Positions 30,652-41,117 of a stretch of DNA of 64,000 nt are shown one piece after another. The notes beneath the pieces were generated by a model that was not told the DNA's origin, did no database searches, and worked only from the letters and a program-made list of their open reading frames with translations. How positions within the stretch are numbered: position 1 is the first letter of the stretch; each line of letters opens with the position of its first letter. A program made the position numbers and the translations under genes. Origin of the DNA: Akebia trifoliata (taxonomy: Eukaryota; Streptophyta; Magnoliopsida; Ranunculales; Lardizabalaceae); assembly GCA_017979445.1 (NCBI GenBank), contig CM030708.1:30785613-30849612 (forward strand). Direction: 5' to 3'.

Positions 30652-32173
30652 CTAATTGTAGACACCCCATTTTCGTACTCGCCAGATTAATCAACCCGTT
30701 AATCCGATTGCCATGATTCCCAAAGATTGATGAATATTCTAATATTTTTTTTATTTGTTAGTGGATATGTTTCAAAAATTCGAATAAGGTATTTCAAATA
30801 AGTAAAATTTTAGAAATCACGCTGCGTTAAGAAAATATAATCCAAAAACATATAAATCATCATTTTGCGAAAAAAAAGCTTTATGAGAAAAAATACCAAA
30901 GTTTATCAAATTACCAAAATACCCCTTACATCAAAATGTCCCTAGAGCCTATGTTACGCTTAGGAAAATCCTTTCGAACACATAAAACAACCAACTAAAA
31001 CCAAATAAATTATTTCGCTAATTTTTATCAAATTTGATAAAATTACAAAAATACCCCTCATAGGGTCCACGATCATTTCATGCCCAAAACCCATAAATGA
31101 CACAAATCGATACTCCAATTAAATTCTTTACGAAAAACTGATTTCAAAATATCCTAAAACATCAAAAAATGATCTCTCAACCCAAAAGTCCTCTTTGAGG
31201 GTAAAACGATAATTTTTCAACCCTAAAAATTTAAAATTTTAAAATTAATGATTAAAATATTAATGAACGTAAAATGAAACCTTAATAAATTAAATTTAAA
31301 AATTTTAAACAAATAAAATCAATTAATTAAGCTAATAGGCCAAATTTTAAGTGGTAGCCCACTTATTCAAGTAAGGCCTACCTGATATTTATTAGAAGGT
31401 CCCTCCATTTGGGGTCCCAAAGAATTAAAATATAATCAGGGGTGTTCTAAAAAAAGAACTGAAAAAATTATTCTTTCATTATACGTAAGAATGGAAACCC
31501 TAATTCAAAACTTTAATTAACCTTATCTTAAAGAAACTAAGTCAAATTATAAAACTCCCAAAAAAACTCTATAAATAGGAGTCTTTACAACCCAATCTCG
31601 CAGGTAAAGAAAAATCCTAGGAAAGAGAGGCTAGAAACTCTCCCCAACCTTCCCAAAATCTTAAATCTGAAGCCTTAAGTCCTTATGTAACATCCAAACC
31701 CCAGTTTTTGTTCAAAAAACACTCAGAAACCTTTAAAAAACACCCAAAAAAATCAAAAAATACTTAGATCTAGAAAGGAAATATCTCATCTTAGAGATCG
31801 GAAGTAGATCTATTGACTGAAAAAAATAGGAAAACTCACACGAGAACGCACTCCGCCAGTACTAAGGGAATCGACCGTCGTAATCACCCCAGGTAAAATT
31901 TTTTTTTATTATTGTTTATTTTATTATTTAGGTCATTTTTTAACAATATAATTTTTGAAAAAAAGTAGAAACCGACATTTGTTGGACAGGATTGGTACCT
32001 AACACCTTCCAATCCCGTAATGTGATCCTCGGACCCATTTTTTTTGTAGATCAGTATTTTTATCTATTTAGAATCAATGTTTCGGTTCCTAGACCATAAT
32101 AACTAGGTGACGACTCCCAAATGCCAAAAAAAGGTGAATCCGCAACCTACGAATCGAGGGCACTTTCACTAAT
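30652..32173. mobile_element. Solo LTR, 1,512 bp, with 5-bp target duplication
   Basis: The body runs from TGTAGACACCCC (30,657) to CACTTTCA (32,168) and is flanked by CTAAT on both sides (30,652-30,656 and 32,169-32,173). No gag, pol, primer site or second LTR is present, so it is a solo LTR left by LTR-LTR recombination. It contains a TATA-like stretch (CTATAAATAGGAG near 31,569), and its latter part resembles Ty3-type LTR ends (AACTAGGTGACGACTCCC). Confidence 0.88.
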
Positions 32174-32487
32174 GATATTAAGTTAGGGTTCAAGTAAATT
32201 GGGTTGGCCGATACATATGCTCTCACCCAACTCAATTTTAGTCGGGTATTTATTTTTTTGTCAAATCAAATGCCGAACTCAAGCTAACTATGCCCAGACA
32301 TGATCCTAGGTCGGGTTCGAGTTTTGCCCACTCAAGTTGCAGTCCTACTTGACATGTAAGGTAAAATAACTCTTGCTTTCCCAATACGGAAAAAATGGCC
32401 AAAATTTTGTGATTTGTGGAGTTTGATAGTAGTGGTCAACAAGGAGGTATCGTAAGTCAAGCCACATGTTTACGTCGGTCAAGCTCG

Positions 32488-33196
32488 GTATTGAGTAGGG
32501 TTACAACTCGAGTGGGTTGGGCCATGTTGGGGATCAACCCACGCCCTTGCCCAACCCAACCTCGGGCATGAAAAGCTCAACCCGAACCCTAGTCAAGTCA
32601 GGTTAATTCATTCATCATTAATACTAGGTAATTTGGTATTGGTAAAAAAATTTATAAAGATAAGTGGCATGTAAAAAAGCCATGTGTTTCAAAATTTATA
32701 TACAGAAAGTTATGAGAGAATTTAAAGATAGAAGAAAAATAATAAGATTAACTACATTAATCATTTTTTTATATTAATAATCACAATTTTCAAGAAAAGA
32801 AAAAATATTTAAAGTTATAATATTTGTTTGATAATGCAGAATTATACTTAAAACAAAGCATCCATAACAAAGTAATTATTTATCTAATGAAAATAATCAT
32901 ACATTAGTTTTGATATCTAGATATACAAAAGCATACACATTGATATATGAATTATGAGTGTGAAAGAAATCAAGACAAAAAATATTTTTAAACTATAATC
33001 ATATTAAGTTTGGGTTCAAGAAAATGGAGTTGGTCGATACCTATGTCCGCACCTAACCTAATTTGAGTCAGACGTTCTTTTTTGTTGCTCGTACCCGAGG
33101 TGAAACCAAGCTAACTATGCCCAGCCATATCCTAAGGTCGAGTTCAACCCAACGGGCTCGGGTTTTGCCCACCTAAGTTGAAGCCCTAGTGTTGAG
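32488..33196. mobile_element. hAT-like element, copy in module a'
   Basis: Body 32,496-33,188, starting TAGGGTTACAACT and ending AAGCCCTA; target duplication GTATTGAG / GTGTTGAG. It sits at the same place in its module as the element at 27,306-27,981, so the two descend from one insertion that was later duplicated with the module. Confidence 0.75.
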
Positions 33197-33636
33197 CTTG
33201 TTGGGGGTTTGAGGGGGGGACAACGATCCTCGAAACAAATTTTTTCAAGGGTATTTTTGTAATTTCACTAATATTATGTAAAATCCTCGTTAGGTTTCCT
33301 TGAGTATTTATATTTCTCATTTTTGGTGAAAGGTTATAATCTGTAATTATGAGTTTTTTCTTCATAGTAGAATCAACGTGATTCGTGGACCTACTTCAAT
33401 CTTAAGGGAACCACGTGAAATCACTATGTTTCTTTGTGTGATTGTAAAATCTCTTGTTTTTAATTAGATCAACAACTTAAGGTTGGCGAGTATAAAACCC
33501 ACATTTATGGTATCATCACCCAACGACTTTATCTACTAAGTTAGCTGATAAGGGACACCTGTTTCATTTCTTACATTGTTGATCGATTGGTTAAACATAT
33601 ATTTAATTGTGCACATTCAAGAGATGAGATTTCTTA

Positions 33637-33644
33637 AAGAAAAA

Positions 33645-33716
<72 letters not shown>
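33637..33716. repeat. Poly-A followed by long (TA)n
   Basis: About 25 A's and then about 28 TA repeats inside module b3, at a place where b1 and b2 have only ATAAATAAAAAAATATA. A local slippage expansion. Confidence 0.9.
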
Positions 33717-33719
<3 letters not shown>

Positions 33720-34530
33720 TAAAATTTGATGTATTTTGCGGATTATCTTCAAGAATTATCTTCAAAAAATATATACATTTCTCAATAATTATCTTTGAGG
33801 ATTTATTTTTTAATTTCTTTCGAATATTGGATTTATTTCATAGGTATTAATGCTACTAGTACTACTAGATATTTCTTATCTGAACACATCACATCGCTTG
33901 GGGACCCAGACATAATGCTTTACTCTTATCATCATAAATTCTTGGTAAGAATTGTAGGATAGCCAGCATCGACTCCACCCACCACCACAACAAAACTCAA
34001 AAGAAAAAATTGAATAAATCTTTATTATGGTCCCAACTATACTCTTGTGTCGAGTGGGCCAAAACAATATTATGTTCAACTAAAATTGTCCATAATTCAT
34101 AGTCAAATTTGTTTAAAATATTTTCTAAATTTTATTTCCACTGATAGAAGATGAAAACTCGGTATGATCCTCAAGTGCATTTTGTCAATTTTCTGGAGGC
34201 CATTAGAAGAATAAATCATTCATGCCTTACTTGATATATGGAATTGAACACTTAGACTTACGTAAGATGCGATAATGAGTGAATCATTATCTTCTTTATT
34301 GTTTATTTCAAATTTCTCCACCTTTACCAATATCAACTTTTTGTTACACTATAAACAACACAGCTAGAACCATCCACTATGACCCAATAACAATAAATTA
34401 CAATCCAACGAATTTTAAGGTGATCTAGATAGATTAATTGTTTCACAATCCCATGATAAGTGTTTTCATTTTCCTTATAATTCTTATTTGTAGTATTTGC
34501 TTCATGATTAGTGATAGTTTTCATAAAGAC

Positions 34531-36264
34531 CCTGCAAATCTAGTCACCCACATCTTTCTAGCTTTGCACTTGACAAATAAGGTTAAATAATTCTTACTTT
34601 CCTATTAGGAAAAATCAAAAACAAAAAGAGGGGGGGGGGGGGGGGGGGGCAGCAAAATCAAAGTGTCTAGATCTTCACCAGATACCCCCAACATAATAAG
34701 GGGCGGATTCTTCGTAGTACTTTTTTTCTTGTATATCCCTATAATAATATTTTCATAGTGGAGAGGCCATGTTAGAAAAAAAAAAAAAAAAAAAAAACTA
34801 ACACATCAACCACTTAAGGTTCATGACCCATCAGATATAAAAATGAATGATCATTGAACTCTTAAGTTTCAATGAAGGGATTTTTGATGCCTCAGTCCTG
34901 TAGCACTCTCTCAATCATCAATTTTACCACAAGGAACTACAAAACATAGAACATTTGCATAGCATTGCATGTAGATCGGCCAAATTTCATGAGGTCAAGC
35001 AACCAAATCCCGTGGGAACTTTCCAAGCCAAATGTAACATGCAAAACGCAAAACATACAACATCCCCGGGTTGTAGAGCCAAAGATCTAGAAAATATCTC
35101 AAAGAATGATTGTCATTTGTCAAGATTATTGTAACTATCACAACCAGTGATTGTTATCGATACAATTAATACGCCAATGAAGAGGTGTGTGATTGAAAAA
35201 TCACTGCAATAAACTCCAAGACACTACCATCACCATCATGTTCTGAATTTGATGTGGAAAAATAGAACCACTTTGTTACCTACAAAGAGAAAATAGTCAA
35301 TGAAAAAAAAAGGTAATGAGTGGCAAGTGGGGTAATATTCAATGGTCAAATTTTCAAAATGAGATAATTTTTTGTGAGGATAGTATCTATGGTGAGGGGA
35401 TCATCCTCACAAAAAATCAGCCACTTCTGTCACTTTTAACCCCATGTTTACAAGTGTAAGAATCGTGGACCGTCCATTTTTTGTAAAGCACTATTGATGC
35501 GATTAGAAGTTTTGGAATGGGCTGATTTTTGGTGACGATGGTCTCCTCATCATATAGATCATCTTCACCAAAAATCAGCCCATTCCAAAACTTCTAACTC
35601 ATATGGGACAAAATGTGTTGGCCAAAACATTGGCCAAATAATTGTCCCCCAAAAATAAATCCTGGCTCCGCTCCTAAACCCAACTAGAATATTTGTTTCA
35701 CAATCCTATGATAGGTGTTTTCATTTTTCTTATGATTCCTATCTCTAAGACTTGCTTTATATTTAGTGATGATTTTTATGAGAACCTGCTTGATATATAA
35801 GATTAAATAACTCTTGCTTTCCCGTTAGGACGAAAAAAAAAAGTCAAATGACTCAGTGAAACAATTTAAGTCACCTCAATATAATATGGAGCGGATTCTT
35901 TGTATTATTCTTTTCTTATAGTTCCCTATATTAATCTTTCCAATGGAGAGGTCATATTAAAATAAATAAATAAACTAACCAAAAAAATCAAAACAGGCAT
36001 GTAAGGTTCATGACTTCCATTAGATTTAAAAATGAATGATTATTGAACTCCAAATTTTCACGATTTTCATAATATAATCAATGCAGCTCAACCAAACTTC
36101 AAAAGACTAGAACTTAAGCATTACATGTAGATCGGCCAAACTTCATGAAATCAAGCTACCAGATCCAAAGGAAACTCTCCAAGTCAAACGTAACATGCAA
36201 AACACATAACATCCCCGGCCGAAGAGCCAAAGTTCTATAAAATATCTCAAAGAATGATTGTTAT
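34531..36264. repeat. Degenerate repeats between module array and block D
   Basis: Pieces of module tails recur (34,560-34,615 and 35,690-35,830 share GTTAAATAAYTCTTRCTTTCC). A segment at 34,800-35,130 resembles 35,990-36,250 (TAAGGTTCATGAC, AAAATGAATGATYATTGAACTC). No gene is seen. Confidence 0.6.
35340..35690. mobile_element. Hairpin-core MITE, copy 1
   Basis: Two consecutive hairpins are visible: GTGAGGATAGTATC...GGATCATCCTCAC and GGTGACGATGGTC...GATCATCTTCACC. Between them lies the shared core GAATCGTGGACCGTCCA. The second hairpin is flanked by the complementary words AGAAGTTTTGGAATGGGCTG and CAGCCCATTCCAAAACTTCT. Related copies are at 37,600-37,975 and 48,480-48,860. The left terminus appears lost. 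Confidence 0.7.
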
Positions 36265-37275
36265 TTGTTCTTATACCTATATCTCGAGCAGTGATTGTTA
36301 TCATCAAAATTAATACATCAATCTCAAGACATGCGTGATTGAAAAATCACCACAAAAGTTCTAGAATAATGGTGAATACAGGCGATTGGGTACGTGGTTG
36401 ATGTGGCAAGAGCATAGAACTTCACATCTTTCTCCAATGTATCCCGATGAAAACAATATATTATTTTGTGTCCTTGCCACATCAGTTGCGTACTCAACCT
36501 CGTACAAAGACCGCATGCATTCATCACGACTCTAAGTTCTACGATATTACCATTATTATTATGTTATGGATTTGACACCATGCCATCCCATTTTTTTCTT
36601 TGTGGAAAAATATAGGAAGCAGATCCTTTGTAGTAAACATTCCAGTAGCAACCTTGTAGCGCACTTTCAAAGGATGGGAGAGTGGTATTTTTTAAAAAAT
36701 TTAACATCTCAGCCTCTTGTGACCACGACTTATATTTGATATAAAAAAATTCAAAAAACATGTTTTTTGATTGAGATCCAAGTCTTTAAAAATGAACAGC
36801 TAATGATCTCCCCAGATTTTAAGTAGTGAGATCTAATTCTATCGCTAATGAGGTGCTCTTCCGACCATTCAAGTGTGATACAGATTGCTACAGGAATGTG
36901 TGTTATACAGAATCGGCTTCCAAAAATAGAACGCCTTTGTTACCTATAAAGAGAAAGTGGTCAATACAAAGAAAAAGGTAATAAGTGGTAAGTGGGGTCA
37001 TGACCCTTTTCTATTTTGTGGTATGTGGTTGGTGGACTTGATATTGTCCAATATTAATGATATAGTCTCAAGAGAAATGCATGATCATCCTCATGCATAA
37101 AATAAATCAAGATTCTCCAAATGTATATCTCAATTTTTTTCTTTTTTGGGTAATAGGCTTGTCTTGAATGAGATAAGCAACTCAATATCAAACTTAAGTC
37201 TATGGTATTATCATCATAACGACTTTGCCAATTAAGCTAGCTGACAAGTGGCACTTGCTTCATTTCTCACATCAC
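36265..37275. repeat. Repeat block D, copy 2
   Basis: Near-collinear with 15,450-16,450, including the GTGATTGTTATCATCAAAAT start and the CAATATTAATGATATAGTYT segment. It ends some 70 bp before the first PI-I gene. No conserved coding frame. Confidence 0.75.
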
Positions 37276-37344
37276 ATCATTAACAATAATATTACATTAA
37301 GAACTACTTTTTATTAATTTTACCATAAGCTTGTATAGCCTAAA

Positions 37345-38034
37345 TTAACCGATCACGGGCACTCATGTTACCCTGCCATTGTTATGAACCCAAACCCTAA
37401 CCCTATCGCAATAGATATCTGGAGTAACAAACGATCCTTCTAACACAATAATCACATTAACTGATGGGTTCTTTCTTTCAATTATTGCTTTAGCGACATT
37501 CCCTTGCACCCCAACCAATTCTGGCCATGCACTCTTGCCATATGCCATTAATTAACATATATTTAAACATGTATTCTTACATCACATATCTATATATAAT
37601 TATATATAGATAGCGTTCGGAGGCCTTAAAGAGAGCTAAACATTTTTTTCAATGTATGGGTTAAAAGTTTTGGAATGAGTTGATTTTTTTGTGAAGATGA
37701 TTTCTATGATGAGGATATCATCCTCATTGAAATTAGCTATTCCGAAACTTTTAACCGCATCAAAAATGATTTACAAAAATCAGGCGGTCCACGATTCTAC
37801 AACATGTAAATTAGGGTTAGTAGTTTTAAAATGATTTGATTTTTGGTGAGGATGATTTCTTCATCATAAAAATCACCCTCACAAAAAATCAGCCCATTTT
37901 GAAACTTTGAACCTTTATTTGGAAAAATGTTAGGCATAATATTTGGCTTTCTTTAGGGCTTCTAGACGCTTTCCCATATATATAAACTACTTCAACTTGA
38001 TCTTAATCTTACCTCCACCACATTCAAATGCCAT
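37345..38034 (-). pseudogene. PI-I proteinase inhibitor copy 1 (damaged)
   Basis: Potato inhibitor I family: small serine-proteinase inhibitors with an exposed reactive loop, usually wound- or insect-related. Exon 1 (38,013-38,034) encodes MAFECGG and ends at a good GTAAGA donor. Exon 2 (37,345-37,541) has KSAWPELVGVQG, the reactive loop SFVTP-DIYCDRVRVWV and a C-terminus. Damage: the acceptor AG is AT (37,542-37,543); TGA at 37,363-37,365 replaces the Arg codon six residues before the normal end; and a 360-bp MITE sits in the intron. An ATG in the former intron end (37,548) opens a 61-codon frame MAYGKSAW..., which could be translated without splicing but lacks the N-terminal Cys. P1 is Pro, unusual for an inhibitor loop. 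Confidence 0.85.
37600..37975. mobile_element. Hairpin-core MITE, copy 2, inside the PI-I copy 1 intron
   Basis: Terminal inverted repeats of about 35 bp: AGCGTTCGGAGGCCTTAAAG at the left and the complement of CTTTAGGGCTTCTAGACGCT at the right. Inside are two hairpins (around GATGATTTCTATGATGAGGA and GGTGAGGATGATTTC) and the core GGCGGTCCACGATTC. It shares the core but not the ends with 48,480-48,860. It expands the intron to 471 bp, against 95 bp in copy 2 of the gene. Confidence 0.75.
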
Positions 38035-38095
38035 TTTTTATCTTCTCTTGGCTTTGCTATTCCTTGTGATTTGAGAGTTCTTCTAAGGATATGGG

Positions 38096-38105
38096 TATTT
38101 ATATA
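38096..38105 (-). promoter_or_regulatory. TATA box of PI-I copy 1
   Basis: TATATAAATA on the minus strand, about 65 bp upstream of the exon 1 ATG. Conserved in position with TATA boxes of copies 2 and 3. Confidence 0.65.
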
Positions 38106-38880
38106 ACAATATTGTGAGAGCTAATTGTTGGCGTATTTTGACCAACAAACCGATTTGGTGTTCAAATTTTGAAGTCCATATTTGTGGAAAATCTGTATTA
38201 TCAAGTGGACAATATGTCCCTTGATCTCGGTCTATTCTTGAAGGCTGACATAAAATGACTTAAATACCCTCTCCTTGAATCTCTTGCCAAAAATTCTTCG
38301 AGTTTTTTTTCTTTTTTTCTTCCTGAAATTCTATCTTCTTGGTGCTCCTAAACGTTTTTTCTTAGTTAAATAGGCTTTTCAACCTCTGTTAAAAGTTATA
38401 TTCCATCCCTCATTTTGGACCTCATCATAACTTTCTTGTAAAAAATCCTAGATTTTCACCAAATTACTTGTCCTTGAAGTAAGGTTTAAAGAGATGGAAT
38501 CTTAAGGTCGAATGGTAAAAAAATTTTACCCTAGCGACTAAAGATTTGATAATTTGGTTGAAATAAGTGCATGTAGGTCATTTTGAAGGGGCATATCATT
38601 GTCTGAAATCACAGGGGCATCTCAAATATTGAGCAAAACGTGTAGGGGGTATTACCTAAATCACCCTCAAATTTATTACCAAGCACCTTTTTTTTTGACC
38701 TACAGGAATTATTAATATATTGTTGGATTTCAATCTGAGCAGGCTGAATGCTGGGTCAGTCATTGAATTAAATGGGTTGAATTTTTGGGATTTTACTTGA
38801 GTTGCCGTACACACTAATTACCAACCTTGAACATTTTAAATATAAAGTGGTAGATATGTGACATTGTTAAGAGAAAATTT
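38106..38880. other. PI-I copy 1 upstream region and a truncated MITE
   Basis: The first about 60 bp match the PI promoter of copies 2 and 3 (GTACTTTGACCAACAA-type word). A diverged copy of the dispersed repeat seen at 52,843 and 56,012 spans about 38,210-38,675, with its right end at GTATTACCTAAATCACCCTC. No gene. Confidence 0.55.
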
Positions 38881-38904
38881 AGTATGAAATACAAGTGTAT
38901 AAGT

Positions 38905-39080
38905 GGAAGTGTATGTACCCACCAAGGGTTAGCTGAGATAGCAAGGGTGATTGGGTTTGCTTTTCAAGTCTCACCTTCGAATTGCTACATACCCCAGAAC
39001 CAAAAAGGTGACTTACCTGTTGTTGGACAGCGTGGGAAGGTGCATGTGACCCACCAAGCAAACAATAAAAATAAAAATTA
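38905..39080 (+). mobile_element. Probable tRNA-derived SINE
   Basis: A-box-like TTAGCTGAGATAGCAAGG (38,929-38,946) is followed about 40 bp later by the B-box-like CCTTCGAATTGC (38,974-38,985), the spacing of a tRNA-derived RNA polymerase III promoter. It ends in AACAATAAAAATAAAAATT near 39,078. The boxes are diverged from consensus and no target duplication was proven. A short frame on each strand here is chance. Confidence 0.45.
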
Positions 39081-40500
39081 GAAGTGTAGGCCAAATATAT
39101 AAAGCCAATAAAACCTTATTCCAGATATTTGGATTGACTAATTAAACCTTTTTTTTTTCATTTCACTCTATCCAAAGTCAAATCTTCTACTATTTTGAAA
39201 ATTAAATAGAATAAATGATATTGTGGTTCAAACTGTCAAACATGATATTGGTATGACTTTTAACAAAAAAATGAAATAAATAAAAAAAAATACTTTTCTA
39301 AACAATCTTCTTAGGTGGTCTTAAACAATTTGATTATAATAAAGAAAGTTGGCTTAAGAAAGGTTACTTATGATGTGAACAGAGATTTTGAGGTTTCGAA
39401 ATCTATGTGCTAATTAAGCTGAGTAACCATTAGCATGGTGTCCATGTGTCTTGAAGAAAAATAAAATAAAATCCAATCTCTTAGACCGCTCAGAAATTTC
39501 TCTCCACTAGCCAATCACTCTTGCTTTTTTTAATTTTTAGTACACTTGTAACCATGGAATTGAATTAGAAGCAATGCTGGAGGTATATGTGCCAAAGTAA
39601 TCTTCTGAGGGCTGATCAGGTGACTGTCCCCCTCCTTTGATGTTTGTAACTCTCATCTTAAAGCTTCCATAATAAATTTTAGAACACTAGGAAAATCTAT
39701 AAATTTGAACGATGCTCATCCTCTTACTTATGCAAGAATATGTTAAATTTATAAAATTTAAAAATTAGTTTTTATATTTCAATATTATTAAAAATATTTA
39801 TTTTTGTTCTCCACCAAAATATTATTATAGTTGAATACTCAGCCAAGTTTTCTAACCCTGATGGTTAAGTTTCAAGCTCATTTGGCAAAGTTGACTAGTG
39901 ATTTGTTAATTTTCCAAGTTCATTTGGTGAGTTTATTGGTTCCATCAGTATTGAATCGACCCACAAGCATAGTTTCAAAATTCTCTGAATTTTTCAAAAA
40001 ATAGTAAAATTCTCCAAATTAAATGTTAAGTCAAATAATTTGGCAAATTGACGATCCCTCAAGTGATTCATTAATTTTTTCAACATTCAAACATCAAAAA
40101 GAAGATAGGATTTAGAAAGAAATTGAAGATGGCTGGTTTTGGTAACAAATCTACTAAATTATTTTGTATAATCTCCAAAAAAAATTCCGACTTTATTATG
40201 AAACTTTCCTTAATTAACCAAATTAAACCCTTCACTGAATCTAAACTTTGTTACTATGCTCACGAGTTTCAAAATTATGCGATTTTTTCTTATGTGAATT
40301 ATTTCAACTTCTGAAATTCTCCCTTAAAGTTTTCATGGTTAAATCTGAATTTGAAATTTTAGAGATCGTCATCCAATTTAAAAGTCATGGACCAAAACTT
40401 TTTTTTTTTTAGGGGGTAAGGGCTGATTTTGATTTTCAAAATCTGATCTGGCCAAGAAATCTACCAATTAACATGGGTATAGATGTCATACGCTTGATTT
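39081..40500. other. Intergenic, nothing recognised
   Basis: AT-rich. The 63-codon frame at 40,123-40,314 has no recognisable domain and is probably chance. Confidence 0.5.
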
Positions 40501-40502
40501 GA

Positions 40503-40709
40503 GAGAGAGAGAGAGAGACTTGAGATCATATAAAAGAGCTCAATCACACTATTTTATTAAAGCCACTCTTATTATATAAGTTGCTGTACATACTTGAAGA
40601 ATATGAGCTCCAGTTTTTCGTAGGGCACCCTTAAAGTTTTAACAGTATTACAACATTACAGATAATAATTGTAAATAATTACTTTAAACATACACTTAAT
40701 TATTGCTAA
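40503..40709 (-). other. Likely 3' UTR region of PI-I copy 2
   Basis: Follows the stop codon at 40,710. Contains (GA)8 at about 40,503-40,518. No further coding. Confidence 0.4.
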
Positions 40710-41023
40710 TTAACCAATAACGGGTGTCCGAGTTACAATGCCATGCACATTAACCCAAACCCAAACCCTATCGCAACGGAAATCAAGGATAACACTCTGT
40801 CCTTCTTTTACAATGATAGCGTTCACAGCTGGGTTCTCTCTCTCGATCGTTGCTTCAGCAATCTTTCCTTTCACCCCAACCAATTCTGGCCATGTACCCT
40901 TACCATCTGCCATTAACACACAAACCAGAAAATAAATAAATACTAACTCTTACACCATACTTCTATAATACAAATTAAACTATTAAAACCATAGATCTTA
41001 CCACCAACACATTTGGATGCCAT
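40710..41023 (-). CDS. PI-I proteinase inhibitor copy 2 (intact, two exons, 72 aa)
   Basis: A small serine-proteinase inhibitor of the potato inhibitor I family. Exon 1 is 41,002-41,023 (MASKCVG); the intron is 40,907-41,001 (95 bp, GTAAGA...GCAG); exon 2 is 40,710-40,906. The joined product is 72 residues, the usual size. Family marks: WPELVGVKG (residues 13-21), the inhibitory loop QSVIL-DFRCDRVWVWV (45-59) and the terminal RTPVIG. By alignment with eglin c and CI-2 the reactive bond follows Leu49, suggesting chymotrypsin-, elastase- or subtilisin-like targets. Cys5 and Cys52 are placed to form the single disulfide known in some members. No signal peptide, so probably cytosolic or released on wounding. 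A frame starting at the intronic ATG (40,913) also exists, but the canonical splice signals favour the two-exon model. Confidence 0.92.
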
Positions 41024-41108
41024 TTTCTTTTTCTTCTCCCTTGCTTGCTTTGCTCTTTCTTATGATTTAATTTAAGATGTGAATTCTTAATTTGGAGAAG
41101 GAGATGGG

Positions 41109-41117
41109 TATTTATAG
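41109..41117 (-). promoter_or_regulatory. TATA box of PI-I copy 2
   Basis: CTATAAATA on the minus strand, 86 bp upstream of the ATG, with the conserved words ATACCCATCTCC downstream and GTTGGTCAAAGTACT upstream that recur near copies 1 and 4. Confidence 0.7.

Larger units (their letters stand above)
26750..34530. repeat. Tandem array of (a+b) modules
   Basis: Order by homology: b tail (26,750-26,945), a (26,946-28,005), partial b0 (28,024-28,253), b1 (28,254-29,456), b2 (29,457-30,651), solo LTR, a' (32,174-33,196), b3 (33,197-34,530). b1 and b2 are nearly identical along about 1.19 kb, so their duplication is recent; b3 and a' are more diverged. The b module starts CGATCMYCGAAA, has an LTR-like first half (TGCTGGGGATTTG near 28,000 to TCAACA near 28,494, unproven) and contains about 145 bp resembling the NLR upstream flank. 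No protein-coding gene is seen; the frames here are chance. Confidence 0.8.
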
